Shown piece by piece: positions 44,637-53,356 of a stretch of DNA of 64,000 bases. The stretch is from Nostoc sp. MG11 (GTDB lineage: Bacteria; Cyanobacteriota; Cyanobacteriia; Cyanobacteriales; Nostocaceae). The notes beneath the pieces are model-generated. The model saw only the letters and a program-made list of their open reading frames with translations. It made no database searches and was not told the DNA's origin. The stretch's first letter is position 1, and every line of letters begins with the position of its first letter. The stretch lies in NCBI RefSeq assembly GCF_014904695.1, contig NZ_JACXXN010000001.1, positions 62,001 through 126,000 on the forward strand, read 5' to 3'. The translations under genes and the position numbers were made by a program.

Positions 44637-45887
44637 TTAGAGGTATTTCTTAAAGGCTAGTGTGACATTATGACCACCAAACCCAAAAGAGTTGGATAAT
44701 GCCACCTCGACTTTTTGAGCGCGGCTAGAGTTGGACACGTAATCTAAATCGCACTCTATATCGGGATTTTCTAAATTAATTGTTGGTGGAATTTTGTCGT
44801 TAGCGATCGCTAGTACTGTTGCGACTGCTTCTATACCTCCAGAACCGCCTAACAGATGACCTGTCATCGATTTTGTCGAGCTAATTGCCACTCGGTAAGC
44901 ATGTTCTCCCAAGGCTTTTTTAATGGCAGCGGTTTCATTTGTATCATTAGCCGCAGTGCTAGTACCGTGGGCATTGATATAGCTTACCATCTCTGGAGTT
45001 AGTGCTGCGTCCTTGAGTGCCAATTGTATGGCTCTGGCGGCTCCTAATCCCCCCGGTATCGGAGAGGTTATATGGTAAGCGTCACAGGTCATGGCGTAAC
45101 CAACTATTTCGGCATAAATTCGAGCGCCGCGACTGAGGGCGTATTGTAGTTCTTCTAGAATTAAAATTCCTGCACCTTCACCAAGAATAAATCCATCGCG
45201 ATCGCGGTCAAAGGGACGGCAAGCGTGAGCAGGGTCATCATTACGAGTCGAAAGTGCTCGCGCTGCGGCAAACCCAGCTATTGACAATGGTGTCACAGCC
45301 GCCTCTGTCCCCCCGCAAATCATTGCTTGGGCATATCCTCCTTGAATCAGGCGAAAAGCATCCCCTATGGCATTGGAGCCAGCAGCGCAAGCAGTTACAG
45401 GGCAAGAATTTGGCCCTTTAGCACCGGTATGAATTGCTGTTAATCCTGCTGCCATGTTGGCGATCATCATCGGTATCATGAATGGGCTACAGCGATCAGG
45501 CCCACGATTGAGGTAGATAGTTTGCTGGTCTTCCAATACCTTAAGACCGCCAATGCCAGAACCAATCATGACACCTATCTGTTCTGCATTCAGGTCATCA
45601 ATCACTAAATGCGCGTTGGATATCGCCTGTTTTGCCGCCGCAATCCCAAATTGGGCAAATCGATCCATGCGCTTGGCTTCTTTGCGCTCCAAGTAATCAT
45701 GTGGATCAAAGTTTTTCACCTCACCAGCAATGCGGCAATCATGGTGAGACGCATCAAAAGCAGTGATGTAGTCTATGCCATTACGTCCACTTAACAATCC
45801 TTCCCAATATTCTGTTGGTGTGTTACCAATAGGTGTAATCGCGCCAACACCAGTTACAACAACGCGTTTACGTTTATAGTCTGTCAT
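44637..45887 (-). CDS. fabF: 3-oxoacyl-ACP synthase II
   Basis: 416 residues, standard length. KRVVVTGVGAITPIGNT at the N terminus; catalytic Cys in VTACAAGSNAIGDAF; His in NAHGTSTAANDTNE and SMTGHLLGGSGG; C-terminal SNSFGFGGHN. Condensing enzyme extending acyl-ACP with malonyl-ACP in fatty acid synthesis. acpP lies upstream on the same strand, but separated by 458 bases of repeat-rich sequence, wider than the usual close fabF-acpP pairing. Confidence 0.97.
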   Translation of the reverse strand: MTDYKRKRVVVTGVGAITPIGNTPTEYWEGLLSGRNGIDYITAFDASHHDCRIAGEVKNFDPHDYLERKEAKRMDRFAQFGIAAAKQAISNAHLVIDDLNAEQIGVMIGSGIGGLKVLEDQQTIYLNRGPDRCSPFMIPMMIANMAAGLTAIHTGAKGPNSCPVTACAAGSNAIGDAFRLIQGGYAQAMICGGTEAAVTPLSIAGFAAARALSTRNDDPAHACRPFDRDRDGFILGEGAGILILEELQYALSRGARIYAEIVGYAMTCDAYHITSPIPGGLGAARAIQLALKDAALTPEMVSYINAHGTSTAANDTNETAAIKKALGEHAYRVAISSTKSMTGHLLGGSGGIEAVATVLAIANDKIPPTINLENPDIECDLDYVSNSSRAQKVEVALSNSFGFGGHNVTLAFKKYL

Positions 45888-46345
45888 GATTCAGTTAAAG
45901 GTGGCGAAAAAGCAGCAGTCAGAAAAACAAAATAGTGCTAAAGTTTTAATTCCTAAAGAGGCGTTTTGTTGGCTGGTCTTGCGAGTATGAAAAGCCAGTG
46001 CTGCAAATAGAAGTTGGGATATCCCGAAAATCAGAATTTCGGAAGCCGCCGCACCTTGCGAAATCTTGCTACAAACTTCTCTTTGCCTACGGGATTCGTT
46101 CCTCAACGAACTGCCTTGAGAACTTATCCACGTAGTGGCTTCGTATAAGCGTCGGAAAGATTTTCCCTACTTGAAGACCTAGTTTGATGGAGAGGCAGTA
46201 CTTTGCTCTCGCCTTTGAGAGTTGTAGTAACTGCCGTTGGCCCCTACTTGTAAATACCCAGAGGGCAGCTATTTTGCGGGGTAGCTAAGTAGCGTTTTCC
46301 CGAATTAGGCGGTTGGCTCCTCAGTATTCGGGACTCAAAACATGT
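45888..46345. repeat. Repeat-rich spacer between acpP and fabF
   Basis: 458 bases without a gene. Contains a member of the dispersed family (AATTTCGGAAGCCGCC ... AACTTCTCTTTGCCTACGGG at about 46035-46092), a palindromic TTCGTTCCTCAACGAA, and an inverted GTTTTCCCGAATTAGG / ATTCGGGAC pair around 46293-46331. Repeat insertion seems to have pushed the two genes apart. Confidence 0.55.
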
Positions 46346-46597
46346 TTAAGCTGATGCGGCAACTTTGTTGTTGATGTAGTCTACTGCGTCTTGAACCGAT
46401 AGAATCTTTTCGGCAGCTTCATCGGGAATTTCAAGTTCAAATTCTTCTTCCAAAGCCATTACTAATTCAACAAGATCTAGAGAGTCTGCGTGTAGATCGT
46501 CGGTAAATTTAGCCTCTGGAACAACAGCCTCAGGCTCTACTTCCAGTTGCTCGACGATTACTTCTTTAACTCTTTCAAGAATTTCTGCTTGGCTCAT
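46346..46597 (-). CDS. acpP: Acyl carrier protein
   Basis: 83 residues. Acidic four-helix protein with the phosphopantetheine attachment Ser in [28 protein letters not shown] (Ser 38 region). It carries acyl chains for fabF and other fatty acid synthesis enzymes. Cyanobacterial ACPs commonly have the slightly extended N terminus seen here ([25 protein letters not shown]). Confidence 0.98.
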   Translation of the reverse strand: MSQAEILERVKEVIVEQLEVEPEAVVPEAKFTDDLHADSLDLVELVMALEEEFELEIPDEAAEKILSVQDAVDYINNKVAASA

Positions 46598-46986
46598 AGA
46601 TATAAAGTCCTTACCTGGTTGCTATAATTACGCTCTTTATGGGCGATATTGTTTTGAGCATATACATCTTATCGGAAAGCGCGATCGCCCGCATACTACC
46701 GAGGAGTTTTCTGTAGGAAAACTCAGCCCGTTTCTTTGAGGAACGGAGAGTGTTTATGTATTTATATAGTAGTAAGGGATGCTGTATGATCGCATACATC
46801 GCGTAAATACTTAATGTTTACCGATTTTTGCTAATTTTTTCTGATGTCCTATTTAAAATCCATCGCTTTAACAGTAATGATTAAGTTTGAATTGCGGTTT
46901 GCCGCAGTTATTAGAACTTCAGTACTAACAAAAGATGCTAAAACAGTTATTGTGTAGGGCAATTGCCCTAACCCAAATATACTTCT
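46598..46986. other. Intergenic between divergent acpP and HdrB-like gene
   Basis: 389 bases that must hold two promoters. Purine- and T-rich with HIP1-type CGATCG; no RNA or long repeat recognised. Confidence 0.45.
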
Positions 46987-47892
46987 ATGCTATCTCAGAC
47001 ACTTAAATACGCTTACTTCCCAGGATGTGTTGCCCAAGGGGCATGTCGAGAACTTTACCAGTCAACCCAAGCTTTAACCCAAGCACTGGGTATCGAACTG
47101 GTTGAATTGAAAAAAGCTGCTTGTTGCGGTTCGGGAACGTTTAAAGAAGATTCTCAACTGCTAGAAGATACAGTTAATGCGAGGAATATTGCCTTAGCAG
47201 AAGAATTAAATTTGCCTTTACTTACCCATTGCAGCACTTGTCAGGGTGTGATTGGTCATGTCAATGAACGCCTGAAAGAATGCCAAACAAGCAACTCCGC
47301 CTACATTCAACAAGTTAATGGTTTACTGAATAAAGAAGGCTGTTCGCCTTATCGTGGCAGTACGGAAGTCAAGCATCTACTCTATGCCTTGGTGACAGAT
47401 TACGGTTTGGAGGAAATTACCAAACGTGTCACCCGTAAGTTAACTGGACTAAAATGTGCGGCTTTTTATGGTTGCTATCTCCTCCGTGCTCAAAAGTCTA
47501 TGCCTTACGATGACCCCTTCCAACCGGAAGCAATGGAAAATGTGTTTCGGGCAGTAGGTGCAACACCAATTTATTATCGCGGTCGTACACAATGTTGTGG
47601 TTGGCCGCTTTCTAGCTATGCCACTACCCAATCTTTCAAGATGGCGGGGATGCACATTCAAGACGCTTTGGCATCTGGAGCTGACTGTATAGTAACTCCC
47701 TGTCCTTTGTGTCACTTGAATTTAGATTCTCGTCAGCCAGAAGTGGAAAAAGTAATTGGGCAAAAGCTAGGTTTGCCAGTATTACATCTGCCCCAGTTGA
47801 TTGCTTTAGCAGTTGGGGTTAGCCCAGAAGAACTGGGTTTAGCACGCCACATTGTTTCTACTCGGTCGGTGTTGGAGAAATTGGGCTTTTAG
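46987..47892 (+). CDS. Heterodisulfide reductase subunit B-like Cys-rich protein
   Basis: 301 residues with two CCG domains. Domain 1: YFPGCVAQG then KAACCGSGTFKED and THCSTCQGVIG; domain 2: AFYGCYLLRAQ, TQCCGWPLSSY and VTPCPLCHLNLD. CX(n)CCGX(n)CXXC is the signature binding an unusual iron-sulfur cluster in HdrB, SdhE and GlpC. In cyanobacteria the protein is annotated as HdrB-like, possibly part of a quinone or thiol redox complex, though no HdrA/C genes lie near. Cytoplasmic or membrane-peripheral. Confidence 0.9.
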   Translation: MLSQTLKYAYFPGCVAQGACRELYQSTQALTQALGIELVELKKAACCGSGTFKEDSQLLEDTVNARNIALAEELNLPLLTHCSTCQGVIGHVNERLKECQTSNSAYIQQVNGLLNKEGCSPYRGSTEVKHLLYALVTDYGLEEITKRVTRKLTGLKCAAFYGCYLLRAQKSMPYDDPFQPEAMENVFRAVGATPIYYRGRTQCCGWPLSSYATTQSFKMAGMHIQDALASGADCIVTPCPLCHLNLDSRQPEVEKVIGQKLGLPVLHLPQLIALAVGVSPEELGLARHIVSTRSVLEKLGF

Positions 47893-48107
47893 GCAAGGGT
47901 CAAAATAATTCGTAATTGATAATTCATAATTCGTAATTAGGAAGTTCAATTACGAATTGCGTAAAGCCTCTGGCATAGCTACGCTTAGAGCGCAGCGGGG
48001 CGTAGCCTCAGAGCGAATTAGTAATTATTTGGTCAAGGGTCAAAAGAGTTTTAGCTCTAGACTATATAATATTTTGGGCTTTGGACTCTTGACTCTTGAC
48101 TAACTCC
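47893..48107. repeat. Repeat tract between convergent genes
   Basis: AATTCGT/TTCATAA heptamers and their inverse, plus a GCGTAAAGCCTCTGGCATAGCTACGCTTAGAGCG segment resembling one at about 2391-2425, and AGGGTCAA/TTGACTC heptamers. No gene. Confidence 0.6.
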
Positions 48108-49154
48108 TCACTTTTGCCCTAGTTGGCGTTGCAACTGTTTCAGCGATTCATACATCTCTGGGAGGCGGTTAGAAATAGCACATACCTTGAGGTATAGTTT
48201 ATGTGAAATTGCTGGCATACCAGAGACAACTTCTCCTGGCGCGACATCGCTGTGGATTCCAGCTTTCGCAGATGCGATCGCCCCATCGCCCATTTTCACT
48301 TGATTGGAAATTCCTACTTGGCCAGCCAAAATAACCCGATTCCCCAGTTTCGCGCCTCCCGCCATTGCTGCCTGACCTGCGATCGCACAACCAAAACCTA
48401 TTTGGCAACCGTGTCCTATTTGTACTAAGTTGTCAATTACTGTACTACGACCAATCCGTGTTTCACCAACGGCTGGGCGGTCTATGGCGCTGTTGCTTCC
48501 CACTTCTACGCTATCTTCTAAGATGGTATAGCCGGATTGTTGCATTTTAAACCAACCAGTGCGGGTAGGAACAAAGCCAAAGCCTTCTGCACCAATGACA
48601 GCACCACTGTGAATTACGCAGTCTGCACCTATGTGGGTACGTTCGTGGATGGTACAGTTGGCGTGTAAGGTGGTGCGATCGCCAATTTTGGCATCTGGAT
48701 AAATCACTACATTCGGATGAATGATTACACCATTACCAATTTCTACCCCTGGCTGAATCACAACATGAGGGCCAATGTAAACATCGCTACCAATTTTTGT
48801 TGTGGAGTCAATCACAGCAGTGGGATGAATTTCTGGTTTTGGGCGATATGGTTGGTAAAAAAGAGCGATCGCTTTGGCAAACAACAGTCGCGGATCTGGG
48901 GTTGCTATCCAAACGATACCGCGTTCCTGGGCTTGCATCTGTAATTTTTCGTCTTGAGGCAAAATTAAAGCACTGGCATTTGTTTTGCCGACAAAAGAGG
49001 CAAATTTAGACCCCTCAATGTAGCTGAGAGTGCCGCTAGTAGCCTCATCAAGGGCTGCTACCCCCGTAATTTCTGGGTCGTGATCTGGGTTGGCGGTGAG
49101 GCTATGGACGGTGGCGGCGTTGCCGAATTGACTTATAATTTCGCTAAATTTCAT
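48108..49154 (-). CDS. lpxD: UDP-3-O-acylglucosamine N-acyltransferase
   Basis: 348 residues from the ATG at 49154 (MKFSEIISQFG); the frame opens to 49229 through heptamer sequence and is rejected. N-terminal uridine-binding domain (ALDEATSGTLSYIEGSKFASFV), then a left-handed beta helix of hexapeptide repeats (about 115-300: IHPTAVIDSTTKIGSDVYIGPHVVIQPGVEIGNG). The conserved His appears in DNLVQIGHGCQIG. It adds the second acyl chain in lipid A synthesis using acyl-ACP. Confidence 0.94.
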   Translation of the reverse strand: MKFSEIISQFGNAATVHSLTANPDHDPEITGVAALDEATSGTLSYIEGSKFASFVGKTNASALILPQDEKLQMQAQERGIVWIATPDPRLLFAKAIALFYQPYRPKPEIHPTAVIDSTTKIGSDVYIGPHVVIQPGVEIGNGVIIHPNVVIYPDAKIGDRTTLHANCTIHERTHIGADCVIHSGAVIGAEGFGFVPTRTGWFKMQQSGYTILEDSVEVGSNSAIDRPAVGETRIGRSTVIDNLVQIGHGCQIGFGCAIAGQAAMAGGAKLGNRVILAGQVGISNQVKMGDGAIASAKAGIHSDVAPGEVVSGMPAISHKLYLKVCAISNRLPEMYESLKQLQRQLGQK

Positions 49155-49254
49155 TATTAGGTATTGGTATTTTAAATAATCAAACCGCAAAGGGCGCATA
49201 GGACGCAAAGACAGGGAAACAGAAGTCAAGAGTCAAGGTCAATAGTCATTCAAT

Positions 49255-49312
49255 TTTGGATTTTAGATTGTTCAATCCAAAATCTCAAATCTCAAATCTA
49301 AAATTCCCCAGT
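49255..49312. repeat. Heptameric repeats between lpxD and flavoprotein gene
   Basis: TTTTGGA units followed by their inverse (AATCCAA/AATCTCA tandem). Same word as found inside cobT. Confidence 0.7.
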
Positions 49313-49321
49313 CCCTCATCT

Positions 49322-50563
49322 TCACCCTCCAGTTCCCATTGCGTTACCAGCTAAATAAGCAGTTGTCCAAGCACTTTGGAAGTTAAAGCCGCCTGTAACG
49401 CCATCAATATCTAATATTTCCCCGGCAAAGTAAAGACCAGGAATTAACTTACTTTCCATCGTCTTGAAGTTAACTTCTTTAAGATTGACGCCACCACAAG
49501 TAACAAATTCTTCTTTGAAAGCTCCTTTGCCGTTGATTAAGTATTGTCCTTGAGTGAGTTCTTGCACCAGCTGATTTAATGTTTTGTGAGATAATCCGGC
49601 CCAGCGGTCTTCTGTAGTGATGCGTACACGAGCAATGATATATTGCCAGAGACGATGAGGTAGGTCAGCGCCGCGATGTAATGCGATCGCTTTTTTTGCC
49701 CATTCAGTTTTAACTGCTAAGATTTGTTGTCGAACTTGTTCTTGCGACAAAGAGGGCAGCCAATTAATTAATAATGTCGCTTGGTAGTGGCTGTCATGTA
49801 AGATTCTTGCACCCCAAGCCGAAAGCTTCAGAACGGCTGGGCCACTCAAACCCCAGTGGGTAATCAGCAATGGCCCCGTTTGTTCTAATTGAGAATTTCC
49901 GCTACCAGATAACCGCAACTGCACAGAGTTAACACTAACTCCAGCTAAGTCCCGCAACTTTTGATCGCCAATATTGAAAGTAAATAAAGAAGGGACGGGC
50001 GGCTCAATTTGATGACCTAAATCTCTAGCTATCTTATAACCTATAGGGTTGCTACCAGTGGCCAGAAGTAAGCGATCGCATTTGATTGTCTCTCCTGATT
50101 TCAGGAAAACTTCAAACCCCCCAGACGATAGTCGTTTGACTGAGATCACGGGTGTACCAGTACGAAGTTCAACCCCAGATGCAACAGTGGCTTTAATTAG
50201 ACAGTTGACAACCGTTTCGGAATTATCTGTAATTGGAAACATCCGACCATCAGCTTCAGTTTTCAGCGGGACTCCGTGGACAGCAAACCAAGTGATTGTA
50301 TCTTTAGCTTGAAAGCGAGTGAAAGCACCGCGCAAAGCTTTTCCACCTCTGGGATAATTTTGCACCAACCCTTCTGGTTCAAAGCAAGCGTGAGTGACAT
50401 TGCAGCGCCCTCCTCCAGAAATCCGAACTTTCGCCAGTGGTTGGCGACTGGCTTCGAGTAAAGTAACTTGGGCTTGAGGATTGACTTTAGCACAAGCGAT
50501 CGCACTAAAAAATCCCGCTGCTCCACCACCAATAACTACAATTTGTAACGGCAACAATTTCAA
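49322..50563 (-). CDS. HI0933/YhiN-family FAD-dependent oxidoreductase
   Basis: 413 residues. Dinucleotide-binding start IVVIGGGAAGFFSAIACAKVNPQAQVTLLEA, then PLAKVRISGGGRCNVTHAC, the signature of the HI0933 family; C-terminal LIPGLYFAGEILDIDGVTGGFNFQSAWTTAYLAGNAMG is the FAD motif. Flavoprotein with unknown substrate; members are called aminoacetone oxidase family or YhiN. A rubredoxin gene lies 45 bases upstream on the same strand, a possible electron partner. Confidence 0.93.
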   Translation of the reverse strand: MKLLPLQIVVIGGGAAGFFSAIACAKVNPQAQVTLLEASRQPLAKVRISGGGRCNVTHACFEPEGLVQNYPRGGKALRGAFTRFQAKDTITWFAVHGVPLKTEADGRMFPITDNSETVVNCLIKATVASGVELRTGTPVISVKRLSSGGFEVFLKSGETIKCDRLLLATGSNPIGYKIARDLGHQIEPPVPSLFTFNIGDQKLRDLAGVSVNSVQLRLSGSGNSQLEQTGPLLITHWGLSGPAVLKLSAWGARILHDSHYQATLLINWLPSLSQEQVRQQILAVKTEWAKKAIALHRGADLPHRLWQYIIARVRITTEDRWAGLSHKTLNQLVQELTQGQYLINGKGAFKEEFVTCGGVNLKEVNFKTMESKLIPGLYFAGEILDIDGVTGGFNFQSAWTTAYLAGNAMGTGG

Positions 50564-50608
50564 AAATATCTCTTTTATAGCACCTACCTTCTAGGCTAGC
50601 TGCTATCT

Positions 50609-50770
50609 TCACTCATTAGGTTCAAATTCTTCTTTGTCCGCGCCACAAACTGGACATACCCAATCATCTGGTATGCTTTCAAAAGCTGTTCCCGGTGCTA
50701 TTTCGCTATCTGGATCGCCCGCTTCTGGGTCATATACATAGCCGCAAACAGTGCATATATGGGGTATCAT
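50609..50770 (-). CDS. Rubredoxin (soluble)
   Basis: 53 residues, too short for a usual gene cut-off, read directly from the sequence. Two knuckles CTVCGYVYD (Cys 6 and 9) and [13 protein letters not shown] (Cys 39 and 42) hold one iron; the middle [23 protein letters not shown] is the classic rubredoxin core. Translated from an ATG with GGAAAAGAAG upstream. It lacks the C-terminal membrane tail of cyanobacterial RubA (photosystem assembly), so it is a soluble rubredoxin and may serve the flavoprotein gene 45 bases downstream. Confidence 0.93.
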   Translation of the reverse strand: MIPHICTVCGYVYDPEAGDPDSEIAPGTAFESIPDDWVCPVCGADKEEFEPNE

Positions 50771-50822
50771 CTTCTTTTCCTCTTATAAATTGCGTGTACT
50801 GATAACTGATAACTGATAACTG

Positions 50823-51017
50823 TTATAAACGCCACCATGTCCTTTGGGCATAACTGATAATTCCTACAGCGATCGCCCCTAATATTATTAGCCAAATAAT
50901 TCCACCTGGCATAAAACTGAGAATACCAAAGCCTCTCAGTACCCAAACAGCTATGCCAATACCAAGCAGCATCCCAAAAATCTGGGTTAATCTGCGATTT
51001 AAAGAAGATTGACTCAC
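50823..51017 (-). CDS. Small membrane protein, hypothetical
   Basis: 64 residues with two membrane helices (IFGMLLGIGIAVWVLRGFGILSF and GIIWLIILGAIAVGIISYA) and a positively charged C terminus RTWWRL. Small two-helix proteins of this type are common in cyanobacteria; function unknown. It precedes the rubredoxin and flavoprotein on the same strand with a repeat (ACTGATA)n between them. Confidence 0.7.
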   Translation of the reverse strand: MSQSSLNRRLTQIFGMLLGIGIAVWVLRGFGILSFMPGGIIWLIILGAIAVGIISYAQRTWWRL

Positions 51018-51331
51018 CTAATTTACCTCTCTACTCATGAGTACAACAAATTGAGTTATGACTCAGCATAGGCTACGCCCAGCTACGCTAACGGAACTCA
51101 AAACTACTGTTATCCACCATATCAATCACTATAGAACTGATTGCAACTTGATATTTAGATAGTATTTGTGTGATTCTAGCTTTTTCAATATTGGCTTTTG
51201 ATCAATCAAGTGTTACTTAGGAAAAGGATTAAATAAAAGCTAGTAGTAATCTGCTCTCATAAGCCAGGTAAAACCTGGCAATCAACTATGTCATTAATAG
51301 TTACTCAGTGGGTACGCAGAGTTTTTATCTC
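51018..51331. other. Intergenic, few features
   Basis: 314 bases. A 7-bp hairpin GCCAGGT-AAA-ACCTGGC at 51263-51279 lies downstream of the mnhB stop and may end that transcript; the rest shows nothing recognisable. Confidence 0.5.
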
Positions 51332-51994
51332 TCACAACAATCCTCGATAACGAATAAAAACCAAAATCACCGCCCACGACCTCAATGCGACTTTGACTGC
51401 AACCAGGATATTGAGCAAGGGAATAACTCCTCCACTGACAAGTGCGCCCAACTCTCCGTGCGGTAACTCTACTCCAGCCAGAATTATAACTGCTAATACA
51501 ATGAAAACAAGAACCGAAACTTTCTCCCATGTAGCAGCGTGCCAGCGCTGGTAGATTGCTTGCATCGATTCCTGTGATGAGGTAATCGTAATTAGACCGA
51601 TCGCAGTTCCGCCCGCCACTCCGGCTGCAAAACCACCGCCTGGACTCAGATGCCCCCGAATAGCTAGCTCGATACTTACTAACGCGGCAATGGTCGCTCC
51701 TAAACGCGCCAGCACAATGGATGGTTTATCTGTGAAATGATAGATCGCACAGGACGGTATTTCATTAGCTAGGAGAAAATAAGCACCCATAATCGCAATT
51801 GTAAATACTACTACCTCAAAAATAGTGTCATACAACCGATTCCTGAGAATGATCACTGTAACCGCGTTGGGTATGCCACCATCTTTGACAATCGATTCAA
51901 CGATAGAGAAATCCGGTAGGTTTAGTTCTGGATTCGGCAAGACGAGCATTTTTACATATAACGCTATCCCTGCTGCAATGTAGACCCATTTCAT
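51332..51994 (-). CDS. MnhB/MrpB-like antiporter subunit
   Basis: 220 residues. LYDTIFEVVVFTIAIMGAYFLLA then RLGATIAALVSIELAIRGHLSPGGGFAAGVAGGTAIGLITIT is the MnhB domain (RGHxxPGGGFxxG), with several more helices. In Mrp/Mnh complexes this subunit supports Na+(or K+)/H+ exchange in the membrane. Starts four bases before the end of the upstream DUF4040-type gene, so translation is coupled. Confidence 0.88.
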   Translation of the reverse strand: MKWVYIAAGIALYVKMLVLPNPELNLPDFSIVESIVKDGGIPNAVTVIILRNRLYDTIFEVVVFTIAIMGAYFLLANEIPSCAIYHFTDKPSIVLARLGATIAALVSIELAIRGHLSPGGGFAAGVAGGTAIGLITITSSQESMQAIYQRWHAATWEKVSVLVFIVLAVIILAGVELPHGELGALVSGGVIPLLNILVAVKVALRSWAVILVFIRYRGLL

Positions 51995-52581
51995 TTGTGC
52001 TTCTCTCCTGAATCTGGTGTACTTACGTAGGTTAGGATTGTCGCTGGTGATGCAAGTTTAGTTTGCATAATGTCATAGATGCGTTTCACCCTGATGGCGG
52101 TATAATGGTACTGATTTTTGTCCTCACTTATTGTCTGGTTTGGCTCGGCGTGTTCTCGTCGGACACAGGTTGCATGGACTTCTTTATCCATCAGCGCTCG
52201 TTGCAAAGCTTGAGTATTTGGGTAGGGAACCAACTCTAGACGTACATGGTGTTTACCAAAAATTGTGCGTAAGTCATCTATCAGTTGCCCAAAAGGGTCT
52301 TCGGTGTCATCTTGTAGAGAATCGTCATCTTTGAGCAAGCCAAGACGCATGACCAGCGATGAGCGGACTGCGATCGCATAGAGAGTAATTGCCAGCATAG
52401 TGCCTACTAATGCTTCGGTCAAAGCAACATTTGGCACCCCCAAAACTGTATATACTAATGCCGCCATCGCTCCCAATATGCCGCGAATTACCAGGGCATG
52501 GTATGGATTAGCCTGAAATACCACCATACACGCAGCCAACGGCAGCAGGGCGATGATCACATAGACATAGCTATCATTCAT
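51991..52581 (-). CDS. MnhA C-terminal-like/DUF4040 (MbhD-type) subunit
   Basis: 196 residues from the ATG at 52581 with GGAG seven bases upstream; another ATG lies at 52596. Three helices and the segment RGILGAMAALVYTVLGVPNVALTEALVGTMLAITLYAIAVR match the MbhD/DUF4040 part of MrpA. The C-terminal 90 residues are soluble (FGQLIDDLRTIFGKHHVRLELVPYPNTQALQ). Cyanobacterial Mrp clusters often have this domain as a separate gene. It overlaps mnhB by four bases. Confidence 0.8.
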   Translation of the reverse strand: MNDSYVYVIIALLPLAACMVVFQANPYHALVIRGILGAMAALVYTVLGVPNVALTEALVGTMLAITLYAIAVRSSLVMRLGLLKDDDSLQDDTEDPFGQLIDDLRTIFGKHHVRLELVPYPNTQALQRALMDKEVHATCVRREHAEPNQTISEDKNQYHYTAIRVKRIYDIMQTKLASPATILTYVSTPDSGEKHK

Positions 52582-52583
52582 GG

Positions 52584-52876
52584 CTATCTCCGCCATGCTG
52601 TCTTATCGGTGTGCCAACAGTAGAGGATGACCGCCGCCGTTACCAGCCCATTTGTCAATATAAAGTAGCCGCTTAATTGATCGACTGTTAAGATAACGCC
52701 GAAATTATCTAGTAACTGTAGTGTCAGTGGCGACTGGTTGAAAAATACCTGCAACGCGTATCCCACCGAAACAAAAGCCATGCACAGTGCAAGATATCGG
52801 TCAAGTCTGGGAAGCAAATAAATGCTGAACCCCAAAAAAATGGTAGTGCAATCCAGGCGATGGTAATGGTACTCAT
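52584..52876 (-). pseudogene. mnhD/mrpD remnant (proton-pumping antiporter subunit)
   Basis: The ATG at 52876 overlaps the mnhC stop as ATGA, so the start is right. It reads MSTITIAWIALPFF, then a run of seven T (minus strand; A7 at 52834-52840) is one base short, shifting frame; continuing in the corrected frame gives LGFSIYLLPRLDRYLALCMAFVSVGYALQ and GYFILTNGLVTAAVILYC, the start of an NuoL/MnhD-type subunit. The piece ends at WHTDKTAWRR, about 97 codons, where intact members run to about 450-500. So frameshift plus loss of most of the gene. Confidence 0.82.
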
Positions 52877-53208
52877 GGCGTGTTGTTCTTCTCGATCTCG
52901 CTGCTTTCCAAGGTCGGATTATCCCGCGCCAGCTTCATGACACCGACTAGTATTAAGGCCTGAATCGAAAAGCCGATTACAATCGCCGTTAATATAACCG
53001 CCTGGGGAACCGGATCAGCATAAGCACCATTTTTGACGTTGGAAACAATTGGTGTGAACAAACCATTTCGTGATGCAACTAGCACGTAATAGACGATAAC
53101 CCCCGTACTCATGACATCCATAGAAATGATCTTCATCACAAGGTTCTTTTTAAGGATGATGCCGAAAAACCCGCACAATACTGTTGCGAATATGCACGCT
53201 TCTAACAC
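52873..53208 (-). CDS. MnhC/MrpC (NuoK-like) antiporter subunit
   Basis: 111 residues from GTG. Three helices: LEACIFATVLCGFFGIILKKNLVMKIISMDVMSTGVIVYYVLVA and DPVPQAVILTAIVIGFSIQALILVGVMKLA, where PVPQALxLTAIVIG is the MnhC/NuoK hallmark. It is first of the surviving Mrp genes; its stop overlaps the mnhD remnant start. With mnhD gone the complex is probably non-functional unless subunits are supplied elsewhere. Confidence 0.9.
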   Translation of the reverse strand: MLEACIFATVLCGFFGIILKKNLVMKIISMDVMSTGVIVYYVLVASRNGLFTPIVSNVKNGAYADPVPQAVILTAIVIGFSIQALILVGVMKLARDNPTLESSEIEKNNTP

Positions 53209-53356
53209 TGGAATTGCCTGTTGGATAAGGGTTGCCTGTTCAAATTTAAAAATTCATAATTCATAAATTATGTAAGAAAACCTGAAATAGCACTGTTTTT
53301 AGAAGGAGGGAAATAAAAACCTTTTTAATTATGAATTATGAACTAATAATTATGAA

